Source: Amborella trichopoda
Taxonomy: Eukaryota; Streptophyta; Magnoliopsida; Amborellales; Amborellaceae
Length of the DNA stretch: 64,000 bases
NCBI RefSeq assembly: GCF_000471905.2
Contig: NW_006496564.1
Coordinates: forward strand, 197,589 to 261,588
Direction: 5' to 3'
Positions within the stretch are counted from its first letter, which is position 1. Every line of letters starts with the position of its first letter. A model generated the notes under the pieces. The model had not been told where the DNA came from, searched no databases, and was given only the letters and a program-made list of their open reading frames with translations. Position numbers and translations under genes: made by a program. Positions 22,684-33,539 of this stretch are shown here, piece by piece.

Positions 22684-23598
22684 GCATGACTAAGGCTCTG
22701 ACTAGAGCCATACGAGGCTAGCGCCAGTTGTGTCTTCAAAAGACTAACACCAAGTGTGTTTTTAAGGCCCAGTGCCGACTGCGTTTCCTGAGGGATAATG
22801 CCGGCTGTGTTTTTAAGGCCCAGCACCGGCTGCATTTCTTGAGGGCCAACATCGGCTATGTCTTTTAGGACTAATGCCAACTGTGACTTTGAGGGGTAAC
22901 ATCAGCTGTGTTTGACAAAGGGCTAATGCCGACTAAGGCTAACGCTGGCTATGTTCTCTATCGTCGCACGTGTTCACTCGCGACGCATCGATTGCCAGTG
23001 ACAGTGGCTTTCCAGCTTCCTCAAGACCCTTCGTCTCCCTGTGACCCTTTGGTTCCCACGTTCCTTTAGTTGCAGGTGACCTTTCAAGTTTTTAAGTCCT
23101 TTTGATTCCCTGCGACTGTTCACCTCTCGGTGATTGTTCACTATTGTTGACTGTTCACCTTCTCGCAACCCTTGATTTCCCAATGGAAAACCACTGTCCA
23201 CTCACTGAAAACCCACTGGTGGACCTTTCCCCTTCCTCCACAGCACTAAAAAATCGGTGGATGTCCACCAACAATACCTTGCTACAACCTACACCCCTTT
23301 TACCCTATCCTATTACTCTGAAACTACAGCTGAAATCTCCATAGACCCTGGCAAAATCCTTATGTTTCTCACCCAAGCAGCAAACCTCGCCAACAGATTC
23401 ATATAACCCCTCACGAATGCTCCTGTGTTCCCTCTGGTGCTCTCTCTTTCTGACAGCAGTTTCTCACTGCTTGCTGAACTTCCTACAACACGCACCTGAA
23501 AGCCCTGTGCTCTCACCAGTGTTCTCACCAGAAGTCTCTCTCTCTCCTTAACCATTTTAACCTTTGGTGAAATGGTGCAAAAAAGGGGTTTTACCCCC
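22684..23598 (-). other. Antisense leader with GCCGG-type tandem repeats (element A)
   Basis: Read on the minus strand this is the transcribed leader between the antisense TATA and the antisense ORF. It holds about seven ~40-bp units near 22695-22960 with cores such as AATGCCGGCTGTGTTTTTAA. A parallel cluster occurs in element D (52220-52500) and element B (44620-44800). The remaining ~600 bp has no coding signal. Confidence 0.5.
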
Positions 23599-23606
23599 TT
23601 ATATAG
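23599..23606 (-). promoter_or_regulatory. Antisense TATA box (element A)
   Basis: On the minus strand CTATATAA followed by GGGGGTAAAACCCC. The identical arrangement stands at 53242-53249 in element D, and a mutated one near 43860 in element B. Conservation of the box plus 15 flanking bases in two copies supports a real promoter reading antisense to pol. Confidence 0.6.
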
Positions 23607-25320
23607 CATGAACTTCCCCGCAGTGCCCTTCACAAACTGGATATGCCAGCCAGGCCACTGAAGGCCAAACGACGATGGACTAGACCAGGTCGGGCTCAAA
23701 CCCGAGACCCAGACAGAGGTTTACTGTAGCCCATGTAGCGCCAAGCATCAAACGACAATGGAGCAGGGATGGGCTGGGCCAGGCTTGAGCCCGAGGCTCG
23801 AAGTCAGACCAACGCCACTTGCGACTAATGATGCATGTGATAGCCACTGACTAACGCCTGTTGTGTTTGCCAAGGCCCGATGTCGGCTATGTTTCTCAAG
23901 GGCTAACGCTAGCTGTGTCTTCAAAAACCAACGCCAGCTGTGTTTTCGAAGGTTAACGCCGACCATGTTTCCAAGACTATTGATGCTTGTGATCAACGCT
24001 ACGCATGACGAACGTCGCATGCAACCAACATCGTGCGTGTCACTGGAAATTGCTAGGGTCCTGCGTGTCAATGCTGTTGCATGACCCTAAACTGCACAGC
24101 CATGATCTAGATGCACGACCCTAAACTGCTTGACCCAAACTACATGACTTTAAACTGTAGCAGAGGTCTAGTTGTATGAGCTTAAACTGCATGATTCTAG
24201 CTGCATGACTTTAAACTGCACAGCCATGGTCCAAACTATACGACGTTAAACTGTAGCGGAGGTCTAGTTGCATGACTTTAAACTGCATGGTCCTAGCTAC
24301 ATGACTTTAAATTGCACATCCATGGTCCAAACTATGAGAACTTAAACTGTAACAGAGGTCTAAATGCATGACTTTAAACTGCATGGTCATACTGCATGAC
24401 TCTAAACTGCATAGCCACAATCCAAGCTATATGACCTTAAAACTATAGTGCACATCCTGGCCGCATGACGTTAAATTACTTTGCATAGGTTCAGGAGGCA
24501 TGACCTTAAACTTGCCCCCACATACTCGAAGGTGCTCTTTACATGTGTCTTCATGCACGTCTTACCAAACCGACCCATCTGTGTGCACACCACTTCATCA
24601 ACTCCCCATAAATCCACCTTCCTTCGTTACCATCATCTCTCACACCCCAATGAGTCTTACCCCTGCTCACAAACAGCCAGCCATCCCACCACCTTACTCG
24701 TCATCAATTAGTGGGTCACCACTTTACCACCTTTCATCTATACACCGTCCATCTTTCGCAAGTAGCCTCATGCCATCTCCCCAAAGTGTGTCAAACCATC
24801 GTCATACTCGCTTATGGCTTCCATAGACTGCCATCCATCTCCACCACAGTACAAGCTATATGACAAAAAATTTAGTGCACATCCTAACTGCATGATGTTA
24901 AAAGGATTCTCACTGGTCTTGAAGGCATGACCCTAAACACGCCTTCACACAAAAAAAAAAAAAATGGAGAAAAAGAAAAAGAAAAAAACAGGAAGAAGGG
25001 AAAGTCATCAGTAAAAATGACGAACGGGCATGGTCATGAAACCATGAGTAAGAGAGTTCCGTGAAAGTAAAAACCCGAGCATGGTGAAAACCCAAAAGGG
25101 GCAAGTGAGTATAAATAGAAGAAAATGGTGGACATGGCCAAAACATCATGGGTAAAAGAGCCCCATATAAAAGGAGGTTGGTGAAAATTGTTTCTACGGT
25201 GCCACTTTCCCAAGTCCAAGTGAAAATCCATAAAGGATGCTTGGACCAATAAGTAGGCTGATATAGCACACGCCTCTACAATCGGCTTCAGCCACATTCT
25301 AAAGAGAAAATATCCCTATT
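23607..25320 (-). other. Upstream region of antisense unit, with minisatellites (element A)
   Basis: This stretch lies beyond the antisense TATA. It holds a GCCGACTGTGTTT-type cluster (23830-23985), a ~35-40 bp minisatellite built on GCATGACCTTAAACTGCA (24075-24480), and a unique ~800 bp segment (24490-25270, GGGCATGGTCATGAAACCATG and CTACGGTGCC). The same order recurs in element D (53400-53800, 54280-55110, 55120-55870). In element E part of it appears inverted (61520-62250). The small frames here are not credible genes. Confidence 0.6.
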
Positions 25321-26135
25321 TCACAGTACCAGAACCCAAAAAGACGAGAATCAAGAAAATATTTTGACAGCTTGAGTTTATTTGCAAAAGGACTCGAAGG
25401 ACAGAAGACTTACCAAGATGGCAAGACAAGTCTCATGAAGAAGAGCACCACTCCCAGGAGGTCACTAACGCTCTCCAAGATGTTGAAGAAGCCTCAAGAA
25501 GGTTAAGTTAGTCAAACCTTGATCCCTTAGGGGTCGCCTAGAACAAAGAATAGAGGTATCCTGCTTGTAAAAACTGCTTGCGAAAAGCGGGGTTGAGCTC
25601 AAAGCCAGTCACCTCGAAAATGAGGTGCCCTGTCTGCCAAGGACATTTTACTGCACAAAACAAACGGTCGCTAACCAAATTCCCTTCAACAGACCATTAA
25701 GAAAAAACAACAAAACAAAGAAACCCAAACCAAATGGGAAGAAGTGCCCTAAAGAATGCCACTTGGCCGCAATACAGGCCTAATTCTAACTAACAAGGTT
25801 CGCACAAAATCCTCAGCTATCAGAATCACAAAAAGTCCCTTGAGGGTGAGGACTTCAACATGATCTCCCAAAATATTCTCTTCTCCCCTTAAATTCTCCA
25901 TGGATGGACCTAAACATTGCATTCAAATGTCTGAGTATCCTAGTTGCAGCATTGTGTGGATATCTCCTCGACGTTCAGGTGGTGTTGTGGCTAGGAAGAA
26001 GAAAGTAATAAAGCCAAAGAAAATTTTTGAAATGTTGTCTTTCTCGCTTCTCTCAAAGCACAGCATTCAGTGGGGCAAGCTGTTTGAAGACATTTTTCAG
26101 CTTCTTGAGTCCCCAATGAGGATTAAAGGAGAAGC
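25321..26135 (+). other. 3' internal tail and polypurine tract (element A)
   Basis: Non-coding tail between the antisense unit and the 3' LTR. It is homologous to the complement of 60409-61300 in element E (AAGACAAGTCTCATGAAGAAGAGCAC; CCAGTCACCTCGAAAATGAG). It ends with a conserved GAAGACATTTTTCAGCTTCT, then ATTAAAGGAGAAGC immediately before LTR L6, the likely polypurine tract (AAAAGGGAGAAG in L7). Confidence 0.65.
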
Positions 26136-27403
26136 TGGTCAGTAAAGCCCTGATATACGGTGGAATTATCGACAATCTTAGAATTGCCCCAGAACAGGTT
26201 AGACTCTTCCTAAGGACTCCAAAAGGCCACCTGTCAAGTTTTTTCGCATTCTAACATGTTTAAGGTAGTGTAGACAAAGAAACAGTTTCGGAAAAATCAG
26301 CCTCTCGCACCCTAAAACGGACCCTATAACTGGAACCCAATTTTTGGTACTTCAAATAGCTGTGGGACCACCACCATTATATCCAGCATGGTTGAAAACC
26401 TTATGAGTCATGTTTCGGATCAAACAGACACTTCAGAACAAAGTTACGAGTAAAAGACTGAAAAAGGGGTAGGCTGCACACTATTCTGTGGGGCCTCCCT
26501 GCACCCAATCACCATTAATGGTTACTGTTTTCACAGTTTCTGGCAGTGACTTCTGGGAGCCATATCTCCCTCGTTTCGAGTTAGATCGCACCCAAATTTT
26601 GTGAGCATGTTTGTCTCGCCAAAACGAGCATTTTTATATGTGGAACTTCTCGGGACAACACCTAAGGAGGGATAAAAGCTTGAGAGAAATTGGTGATTTG
26701 TGGTAAAAGTTACAGGAAATTCAACAGTGTCACGTCTCTCTTGAGCAGCTATATCACGACGCTCGCATATCAGATCAACGTGAAACCAGTTCCATCGCGT
26801 GTGTATGGTTCAGGGCTACCATTGGTCAGAACCCCATGAATGATGAATAGTCGGATTTCACACACGAAGCTGATAAATTTTTTATACATTTGAGCCCCCA
26901 AATTTCAAGATCCAGCCAAAAACCCAAGATGGAAAAATCTTCGTTCGAGCATGAAATCGACTTGTGTTTGTTTCAACGCGATCGTGATGGCATGCTCAGT
27001 GTAAATCAACAAATAAATCACTAAGAAACATCAAAAAATGAATGCACTATCGATTGGAAGTTTCAAAGATTCTTGTAAATTTCAGGTTGCATAATCGTGG
27101 TCTAAAAACGCGATCCGTGACTCAAAGTTGGTATCAAATCGATCGTCATTCTGAGCCCAATGGGAAATTAATTCTCTTTCAGCCGAACGGGTGATGGAGC
27201 AACCATGATTCAGCCAAGGAAGATCACGCACGTTCTATGGCAGCCGCATGGACTGTTTTGGAATTCCATGAATTATTGAGCAGGGGCTAAAAAATCATTT
27301 TGGACCCACCCACATTTAAATTTTTATTTAATTCAAATAAATTGTAATTATCATCAATTAGGGTAGATTTTGGGCATCCACCCATGTTTGTTGAGCCCAA
27401 TTT

Positions 27404-27465
27404 TATAAATACGTGTTAAAGCTAATTGTAAAGAACTTCCGTCATGCTTCAATTTCATGAATAAA
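27404..27465 (+). promoter_or_regulatory. TATA box and poly(A) signal of LTR L6
   Basis: TATAAAT (27404-27410), then AATAAA (27460-27465) within TTCATGAATAAAGTTTGAG. The pair is conserved in order and spacing with L1. Confidence 0.65.
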
Positions 27466-27544
27466 GTTTGAGAATTTTGCATTGAGATTATGAGCACGTC
27501 TTGAAGAGAGAGAGAGGAAAGAGAATAAAAAAGTATGGTACCCC

Positions 27545-27560
27545 TCGATGAAGGTAGCTT
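27545..27560 (+). promoter_or_regulatory. Splice-donor-like motif (L6)
   Basis: GAAG|GTAGCTTTC at the edge of the CT tract, 15 bp after GGTACCCCT. Confidence 0.35.
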
Positions 27561-27779
27561 TCTCTCTCCTCTTCTCTTCTCTCTCCTCTCATCTCTATCT
27601 CATCTCTCTTTCTTTTCCTCTCATCTCTAACTCTATCTCTTTCTCTCCCCTCCTCTTCTTTCTTTCTCTCTCCTCGTTCTTTATTTTCCTCTCCTCTTCT
27701 TTCTCTCTCTATCCTCATTGTTTCACTACTTTCTCTATCTTTCTTTTTCTCTCTCTAATCTTTCCCTTCTCTCTCCTCC

Positions 27780-28640
27780 TTAGTCATGCACGGATATACT
27801 CATCATCGCGCATGACATTCTCTTTCCTTTCTTGTCTCCTGAAACATGAACAGTGAGCCGGATCTCAACCCAAGAGATGGGTTGGGCCCCTGTCCAAGTC
27901 CCTCATCCTCTTGTCATGGACAGCGAAATCTATCGCTGTCCATGTTCTGTCCAAGTCCCTCTCCCTCTAATCATGGACAGCAGAACCTATCACCGTTCAT
28001 GCTCTTTCCAAGTTCCTCTCTCTTAACACGGACAGTGGAACCCTATCGCCATCCATTTTCTTCCTCTATTATCTCTCCTCTTAACATGGACGGCAGAACC
28101 CTATCCTCGTCCATCTTCTCCTCTTTCCCTCTCCTATCATGAACATCAACGGCCATCGTCGTTCATGACTTGTGTCTCATCTCTCTCTCTCTCTCTCTCC
28201 ATCGTCATGGATAGCGGAAGCCCATCGCCATCCATGTTCTTTCTCTTTTCTCTGTCCCTTGTCATGGACAGCGAAAGCCCATCACCATCCATGTTCTTTA
28301 TCTTTTCTGTCTCCCTTGTCATTGAAGATGAAAGTCCATCGCCATCCATGTTTCTCTTTCTTTTCTCTCCATTGTCATGGATGACGGAAGCCCATCACCA
28401 TCTATGTTTCTCTCTCTTTTCTCTCCCTTGTCATGGACGGCGGAAGGCCATCGCCGTCCATGTTTTTCTCTCCCTCGTCATAGACAGCGAAATTCCATCA
28501 CCATCCATGTTTCTTTCTCTTTCATTTCCTCTCTATCATGGATGGAGGAAGTCCATCACCATCCATGTTTCTCTATCTTCTCTCTCCTTTGACACAGAAG
28601 GCGGAAGGCCATCACTATCCATGTTTCTCTTCCCGTCTGT
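27780..28640 (+). repeat. Hairpin-punctuated CT array, CATGGACGGCG type (L6)
   Basis: Around 15 units of ~45-65 bp. The best has perfect 11-bp arms, CATGGACGGCG at 28432-28442 and CGCCGTCCATG at 28452-28462, around a 9-base loop. Spacers are CTCTCTTTTCTCTCCC-like. It is the same unit type as L1 in the opposite orientation. Confidence 0.85.
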
Positions 28641-28882
28641 CTTCTCCATCTTCTCTTCTAGTTCCTTTCTTGCTTCTATTCTCTCTCTTCTCCCCTTTAC
28701 TTTATTTTCTCTCTCCTCTTTGCTCTTTTTCTCTTTTCTTCTTCTTACCTATTCTCATCTCCTTTATTTTCTTCTTCTTCTTCTTCCCTTTCCTTCTCTT
28801 CTCTTTTTCTTTTCTCCTTCACTCACTTATCTTTTTCTTCTCACTTCTCTCCCTTCTCTTATCTTTTTCTTCTCACTTCTCT

Positions 28883-29565
28883 NNNNNNNNNNNNNNNNNN
28901 NNNNNNNNNNNNNNNNNNNNNNNNNNNNNNNNNNNNNNNNNNNNNNNNNNNNNNNNNNNNNNNNNNNNNNNNNNNNNNNNNNNNNNNNNNNNNNNNNNNN
29001 NNNNNNNNNNNNNNNNNNNNNNNNNNNNNNNNNNNNNNNNNNNNNNNNNNNNNNNNNNNNNNNNNNNNNNNNNNNNNNNNNNNNNNNNNNNNNNNNNNNN
29101 NNNNNNNNNNNNNNNNNNNNNNNNNNNNNNNNNNNNNNNNNNNNNNNNNNNNNNNNNNNNNNNNNNNNNNNNNNNNNNNNNNNNNNNNNNNNNNNNNNNN
29201 NNNNNNNNNNNNNNNNNNNNNNNNNNNNNNNNNNNNNNNNNNNNNNNNNNNNNNNNNNNNNNNNNNNNNNNNNNNNNNNNNNNNNNNNNNNNNNNNNNNN
29301 NNNNNNNNNNNNNNNNNNNNNNNNNNNNNNNNNNNNNNNNNNNNNNNNNNNNNNNNNNNNNNNNNNNNNNNNNNNNNNNNNNNNNNNNNNNNNNNNNNNN
29401 NNNNNNNNNNNNNNNNNNNNNNNNNNNNNNNNNNNNNNNNNNNNNNNNNNNNNNNNNNNNNNNNNNNNNNNNNNNNNNNNNNNNNNNNNNNNNNNNNNNN
29501 NNNNNNNNNNNNNNNNNNNNNNNNNNNNNNNNNNNNNNNNNNNNNNNNNNNNNNNNNNNNNNNNN
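28883..29565. other. Assembly gap (683 N) in CT-rich tract
   Basis: A run of N flanked on both sides by CTTTTTCTTCTC-type simple sequence. Frames running through it (28165-29979, 28538-29755) are meaningless. Confidence 0.95.
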
Positions 29566-30139
29566 TCTTTTCTCTTTCTTTCCTCTTTTCTCCCTCGTTT
29601 CGTTTCTTCTCTCTCCTTTCTTTCTTTTGTTTATTTCTTCTCTTCCTTCTTCTTTCCTCTATCTTCTTCCTCTTCTTTGCTTCTTCGTCTTCTCTTCTCT
29701 TCTTTTATCTTCTTCTTTTCCCCCTTCTCTTCATTTCTTATTATCTTGTCTCTGATCTCTCTTTTAATCCCTCTTCGCCTATTTTTATCTTCTCCCTCAT
29801 TTCTTCACTCTTCTTCTTCCTTCCTTTTTTTTCTCTTTTCTTTACTCTATTCTTCCCTTCTCTTCTCCTCTCCTTCTCCCCTCTTCTATTTATTTTCTCC
29901 TCTCTCTCTTTCTTTCTTTGTTTTGCTTCTTTCTCTTCTTCCTCTTTTTTCTTTCTTATTTTTCTCTCATTGGACCTAGGGACAGGCCAAGTCCAGCACT
30001 GTCATGGTAGTCTCATCGTCGAGTAGTATTGCCACTATGGTGGTCAGAGTTACCGTACCCGTCTTGCTGCCACATCAGGCTCGCCATTGTGCCTGGCTGG
30101 TTGGTGTTGATTCAAAGAGATGTATCCTCAAGGTTCTCA

Positions 30140-30204
30140 AGTGCTATTATTGGAAGACATTTTTCATCATCATGGGTTTCCGATGGGGAATAAAAGGGAG
30201 AAGC
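30140..30204 (+). repeat. Pre-LTR remnant and polypurine tract before L7
   Basis: ATTGGAAGACATTTTTCATC, then GGAATAAAAGGGAGAAGC. This is the end of an internal region fused to the truncated end of L6, and includes the clearest polypurine tract in the window (AAAAGGGAGAAG). Confidence 0.65.
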
Positions 30205-31589
30205 TGGTCAATAATGCCTAACAGACAGTCGAAATTTTGATAGTTTAAAAATGGCCCCAAAACTAGTCAAATTCTTCATAAGCACTTCAAAACGTCGCCT
30301 GCTATGTTTTATCACAATCCGACATGTCTAAGGTAGTGCAAACAAAGAAACAATTTCGGCAGAATTAGCCTCAAGCACCCTGAAATGAACCCTATAACTA
30401 GAACTATATTTTCGGTGTATCAAATTTCCATTGGACCACTTCCATTAGATCCGGCACTGTTGAAAACCCTCAGGGGTCAAATTACATTTTAAACGGACAT
30501 TCCAAGAAGAAGTTATAGGAAAAAGATCAAAATAGGAGCGGCCACACACTATTCCCATGTGGCCACCCTGCAACTAAGCTCCATTAAAGGGACAGTCACG
30601 AACAATGACTTGCAATGCTCATATCTCACCCATCTTCAGTCGAATCATGCTCAAATTTTGTGAGCATGTTCGCCTTGTCAAGACGAGCATTTCGATATGT
30701 GGTACGTCTGGTGATGACGCCCGAGCGCTAAGAAAAGCTAGAGAGAATTTTTTGATTTGTGAAAACCGTTACAGGAAAATCAGCAGCGTCGTGCCTCTCT
30801 CGAACGGTCAAATCACGGCTCTCACGAACCCGATCGATGTAAAACTAGTTCCATCGCATGTGTAAGGTCTAGGGCTATCTTTAGTCTGAATCCCATGCAT
30901 GATGAATGGTCGGATTCCGAACACGAAGTTGATGAAGTGACTGCAAATTCTGGCTCTAGAATCCAAGATTCTGACAAAAAATCCAAAGTTTTAAAATCCA
31001 TAGTCGGAAACGAAATCAAGCTGCGTTTGTTGCCACGCGATCATGATGATATGCTCAGTGTGATCCAATGAAGAAATCACCAAAAAACATCAAGGAACGA
31101 GCACAATATCTATTTGAAGTTTCAAGATTCATCCAAATTTCAAGTTGCATGATCGTGACCTAAAAACTTGTTATGTGGCTCGAAGTTGGTATCAAATCAA
31201 TCGCCATGCCGAGCCCTATAACGGAACAATTATCTTTCAGTCAAACGGGCATCAAAACAACCTCGGATCATCCATGAAAGATCACACACGTTCTAGGGTA
31301 GCACAGGGACTGTTCTGGAATTCAACAAATTGTTAGGAAGGGGCAAATCATTCATTTTACACCCTATTTTCTATTTTTTTTTAATTCAATTAAATTTTAA
31401 TTTCCAGCAATTTGTTTTAATTTTGATCAATCCACTCATGTTTGGGCACAACTCTATGTATAACACATACTACCATTGTATGTAGACCCTTCGCCTAAGA
31501 CAACTTTGCTTAGTAAAATTTCTCTTTCTTCTTATTGTTGGGTCACATTTGGAGAGGGAGAGGAAGGAGAGAGAAACTCTTGGATCGGT

Positions 31590-31610
31590 ACCCCTAGGCT
31601 CAAGGTAAAT
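31590..31610 (+). promoter_or_regulatory. Splice-donor-like motif (L7)
   Basis: GGCTCAAG|GTAAATCTTTCTC after GGTACCCCTA. Nearly identical to L5. Confidence 0.4.
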
Positions 31611-31699
31611 CTTTCTCTCTCTTATTTTCTTTTCTTTTCTTTTCCTCTTCTCTTTCTTCTTCTCTCTCTTCTTCTCTTTCTTCTTCGTCTTTGTCTGAG

Positions 31700-32340
31700 C
31701 TTCCCTCAAAGGCCATGCACGGCAGTGGCAATGTCGTGCATGCCTCTTTCATTTCTTTTTCCCCCTCCTGTGGCTTCACAGGTCATGCATGGTAATGGCG
31801 GCACCATGCAACAGCTTTTTTCCCCTCCTTTTCATTCATCTTTATCTATCAACGAGGTTCGTTGATGGCGCTGCTCTTCGCCGTCCACAGATGTGTCCTC
31901 GACGTCTCGGTGAGGAGCACAGACGGCAAAGTCTATTACCACCCGCAAGGGTCTTCCCTTGTTGAGCATCTATCGCAAACGGCGATCCCTATCGTAGATG
32001 GTGATGCCTATCGCCGTTGCGAAGGGTCGTGGCAACACCTATAGCTGTCCATGAGTTTCCTTTATGCGCTCGGTGCCTATCGTTGTCAGCGAGCTTCCTT
32101 CGTGCACTCGACGCCCATCGTCGTCTGCAGGCCTCCTTCATGTGCTTGTGCGCATTGTCGTCGGCAGGTTTCTCTTGTGTCCCACGCCTATCGCCTTGTG
32201 CCTCAGAAGGAACTATCGCCGCATGCTTCACATGGGGCTATCGCCGCACGCTTCACAAGGGGCTATCACTGTTTGCTTCACAAGAGGCTATCGTTGCCCG
32301 TGAAGGGGCGTGCTGCCTTCCCGTGAGTAGCAGTGTCTAG
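31700..32340 (+). repeat. Hairpin repeats, CATGCACG type (L7)
   Basis: Perfect arms CATGCACG (31714-31721) and CGTGCATG (31735-31742) in the first unit. A second weaker unit (TCATGCATGG...CCATGCA) lies near 31781-31810. Downstream units degrade into TATCGCCGTTGC / CACAAGGGGCTATCGCC repeats. Confidence 0.7.
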
Positions 32341-33142
32341 CACGATCCAAGGACCATGACACTGCTACTCCAAGGTTGTGGGTGGCGATGCTTAGTGCCG
32401 TCGAGAACCCATCTCTTCACCGCCTCTCTCCTTCTCTTCATTCTCTTCTCTTCTCACTTGGCTGAGGGTTGGCTTTGTCCAGCACTGCCATAGCGGTTTG
32501 GCTGTTGAGTAGTATTGCTGTCATGCTAGTCTTGAGTACCATGCACGTCTTACTACCACACCAGAATAGGACAGTCATATCCACCTCAGTTTGAGTATTA
32601 TTGTCGTTGTGCTGGTCTTGAGTACCATGCTCATCTTGCTACCACTCTGAGTCGGTCACTATCCGGCTTTCATGTTAGTCTTGTCCCTTCATCAAGTTCT
32701 CTTCTCTTTCGACCTTTATTCAAACTTTCCACTTCTTCGCCCTAATTTTTCATCTTCTTTTCCATATGAGTGTGCAGTGCCCTAAGACAAGGGTGTCTCC
32801 TTCGGCTTACTTATCGTGCAAGTTAACCCAGATAGTGTTGTGAAGAAAACAAGGAGATTGTAAGTTAAGGGAGGTGATTCAGAACCAGCAGAAGTAGTTG
32901 GGGGGCTTTCTGTCGTTATCTAAGAGGGCACCCACGCAAGTCAGCCCGAGTAAGTCACGGACCCAAGAGAGTTGGTCCCCACCTCACATCCAAAATTCCT
33001 CTCTCACTAGTTGGACACCTGCCCTTGTTCTATTAATGAGGATCCTAAGAGAGTGATCTCAAGTCTCGAGTCTTCTGAACTCGTGACACGTGTCACCTGA
33101 TCACCTATATCCAGGGAGGCGAGATCGAGGCACCTAACTAGC

Positions 33143-33162
33143 TTGGCAATTCCACTGGGGAC
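33143..33162 (+). promoter_or_regulatory. Primer-binding site, tRNA-Arg-like (L7)
   Basis: TTGGCAATTCCACTGGGGAC, two bases after the LTR end, two mismatches from the family consensus. Confidence 0.75.
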
Positions 33163-33236
33163 TTGCCCCTTCGTTGGTTTGCTCTTGCTTGATGAGTATC
33201 ACCTTTTATTTTCTGCACTATATTTTATGGCATCTA

Positions 33237-33539
33237 GGTTATTCAACCTCTTTGTCCAAGTTGTGGATTTTCTCATCCCCACACTCGTGACCATCCCAGG
33301 GAAGCGAACTGTTCAAGCTTCCTTTCCTACGCTCCTTCTGTGTCAAGACTCACAGTTTGGCTCCAAGGTTCTTTCCTAGACTGATGCGAGAATGGATTTG
33401 AAGGTCCCTGACTCCCAGCTTCCTCGCCCTGGTGGACCCTCCACCAAGGCTCTTCGTATTGGTACCACAACTGCTACCGCACACATCATGCATCCTGCTA
33501 CTGGCAAGTCCCTTGCCGATCATATTGCTGAGGTATGCT
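33237..33539 (+). pseudogene. Leader ORF of element C, one in-frame stop
   Basis: The ATG at 33237 opens MASRLFNLFVQVVDFLIP. A TAG at 33377 interrupts, then the same frame continues MDLKVPDSQLPRPGGPSTKA and SLADHI to a stop near 33540, about 100 codons in all. The continuation matches the leader ORF after L8 (RDLKVPHSPSLRSGGNSTK). Agreement of three copies at protein level suggests a real ORF between PBS and gag. I recognise no domain. Confidence 0.5.

Larger units (their letters stand above)
26136..30105 (+). mobile_element. 3' LTR of element A, gapped and 3'-truncated (L6)
   Basis: Begins TGGTCAGTAAAGCCC. U3 (to ~27400), TATAAAT, AATAAA, the GGTACCCC...AAGGTAGC donor-like motif, CT tract, hairpin array (27780-28630), and a further long CT tract with an assembly gap. 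The distal GTCCAGCACTGTCATGGTAGTC text (29990-30105) matches L7 at 32475 and L9 at 58920; the last few hundred bases before the LTR end are missing. The palindrome type differs from that of the 5' LTR (L5). Confidence 0.75.
30205..33140 (+). mobile_element. Complete TGGT-family LTR (L7), 2.9 kb
   Basis: Begins TGGTCAATAATGCC directly after AAAAGGGAGAAGC and ends ...CACCTAACTA two bases before the PBS. Internal landmarks in order: U3, a weak TATA-like stretch (CTATGTATAAC, ~31454), GGTACCCCTAGGCTCAAG|GTAAAT (donor at 31605), a short CT tract, CATGCACG hairpin units, a degenerate repeat region to 32340, then a conserved distal segment with CCGAGTAAGTCACGGACCC. It is the most complete reference copy for the distal half. 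Confidence 0.85.

Noticed and set aside
28165..29979. Long open frames of 604 and 405 residues
   Set aside because: They run through 683 N and CT-rich microsatellite; the translation is only Ser/Leu/Phe/Pro.
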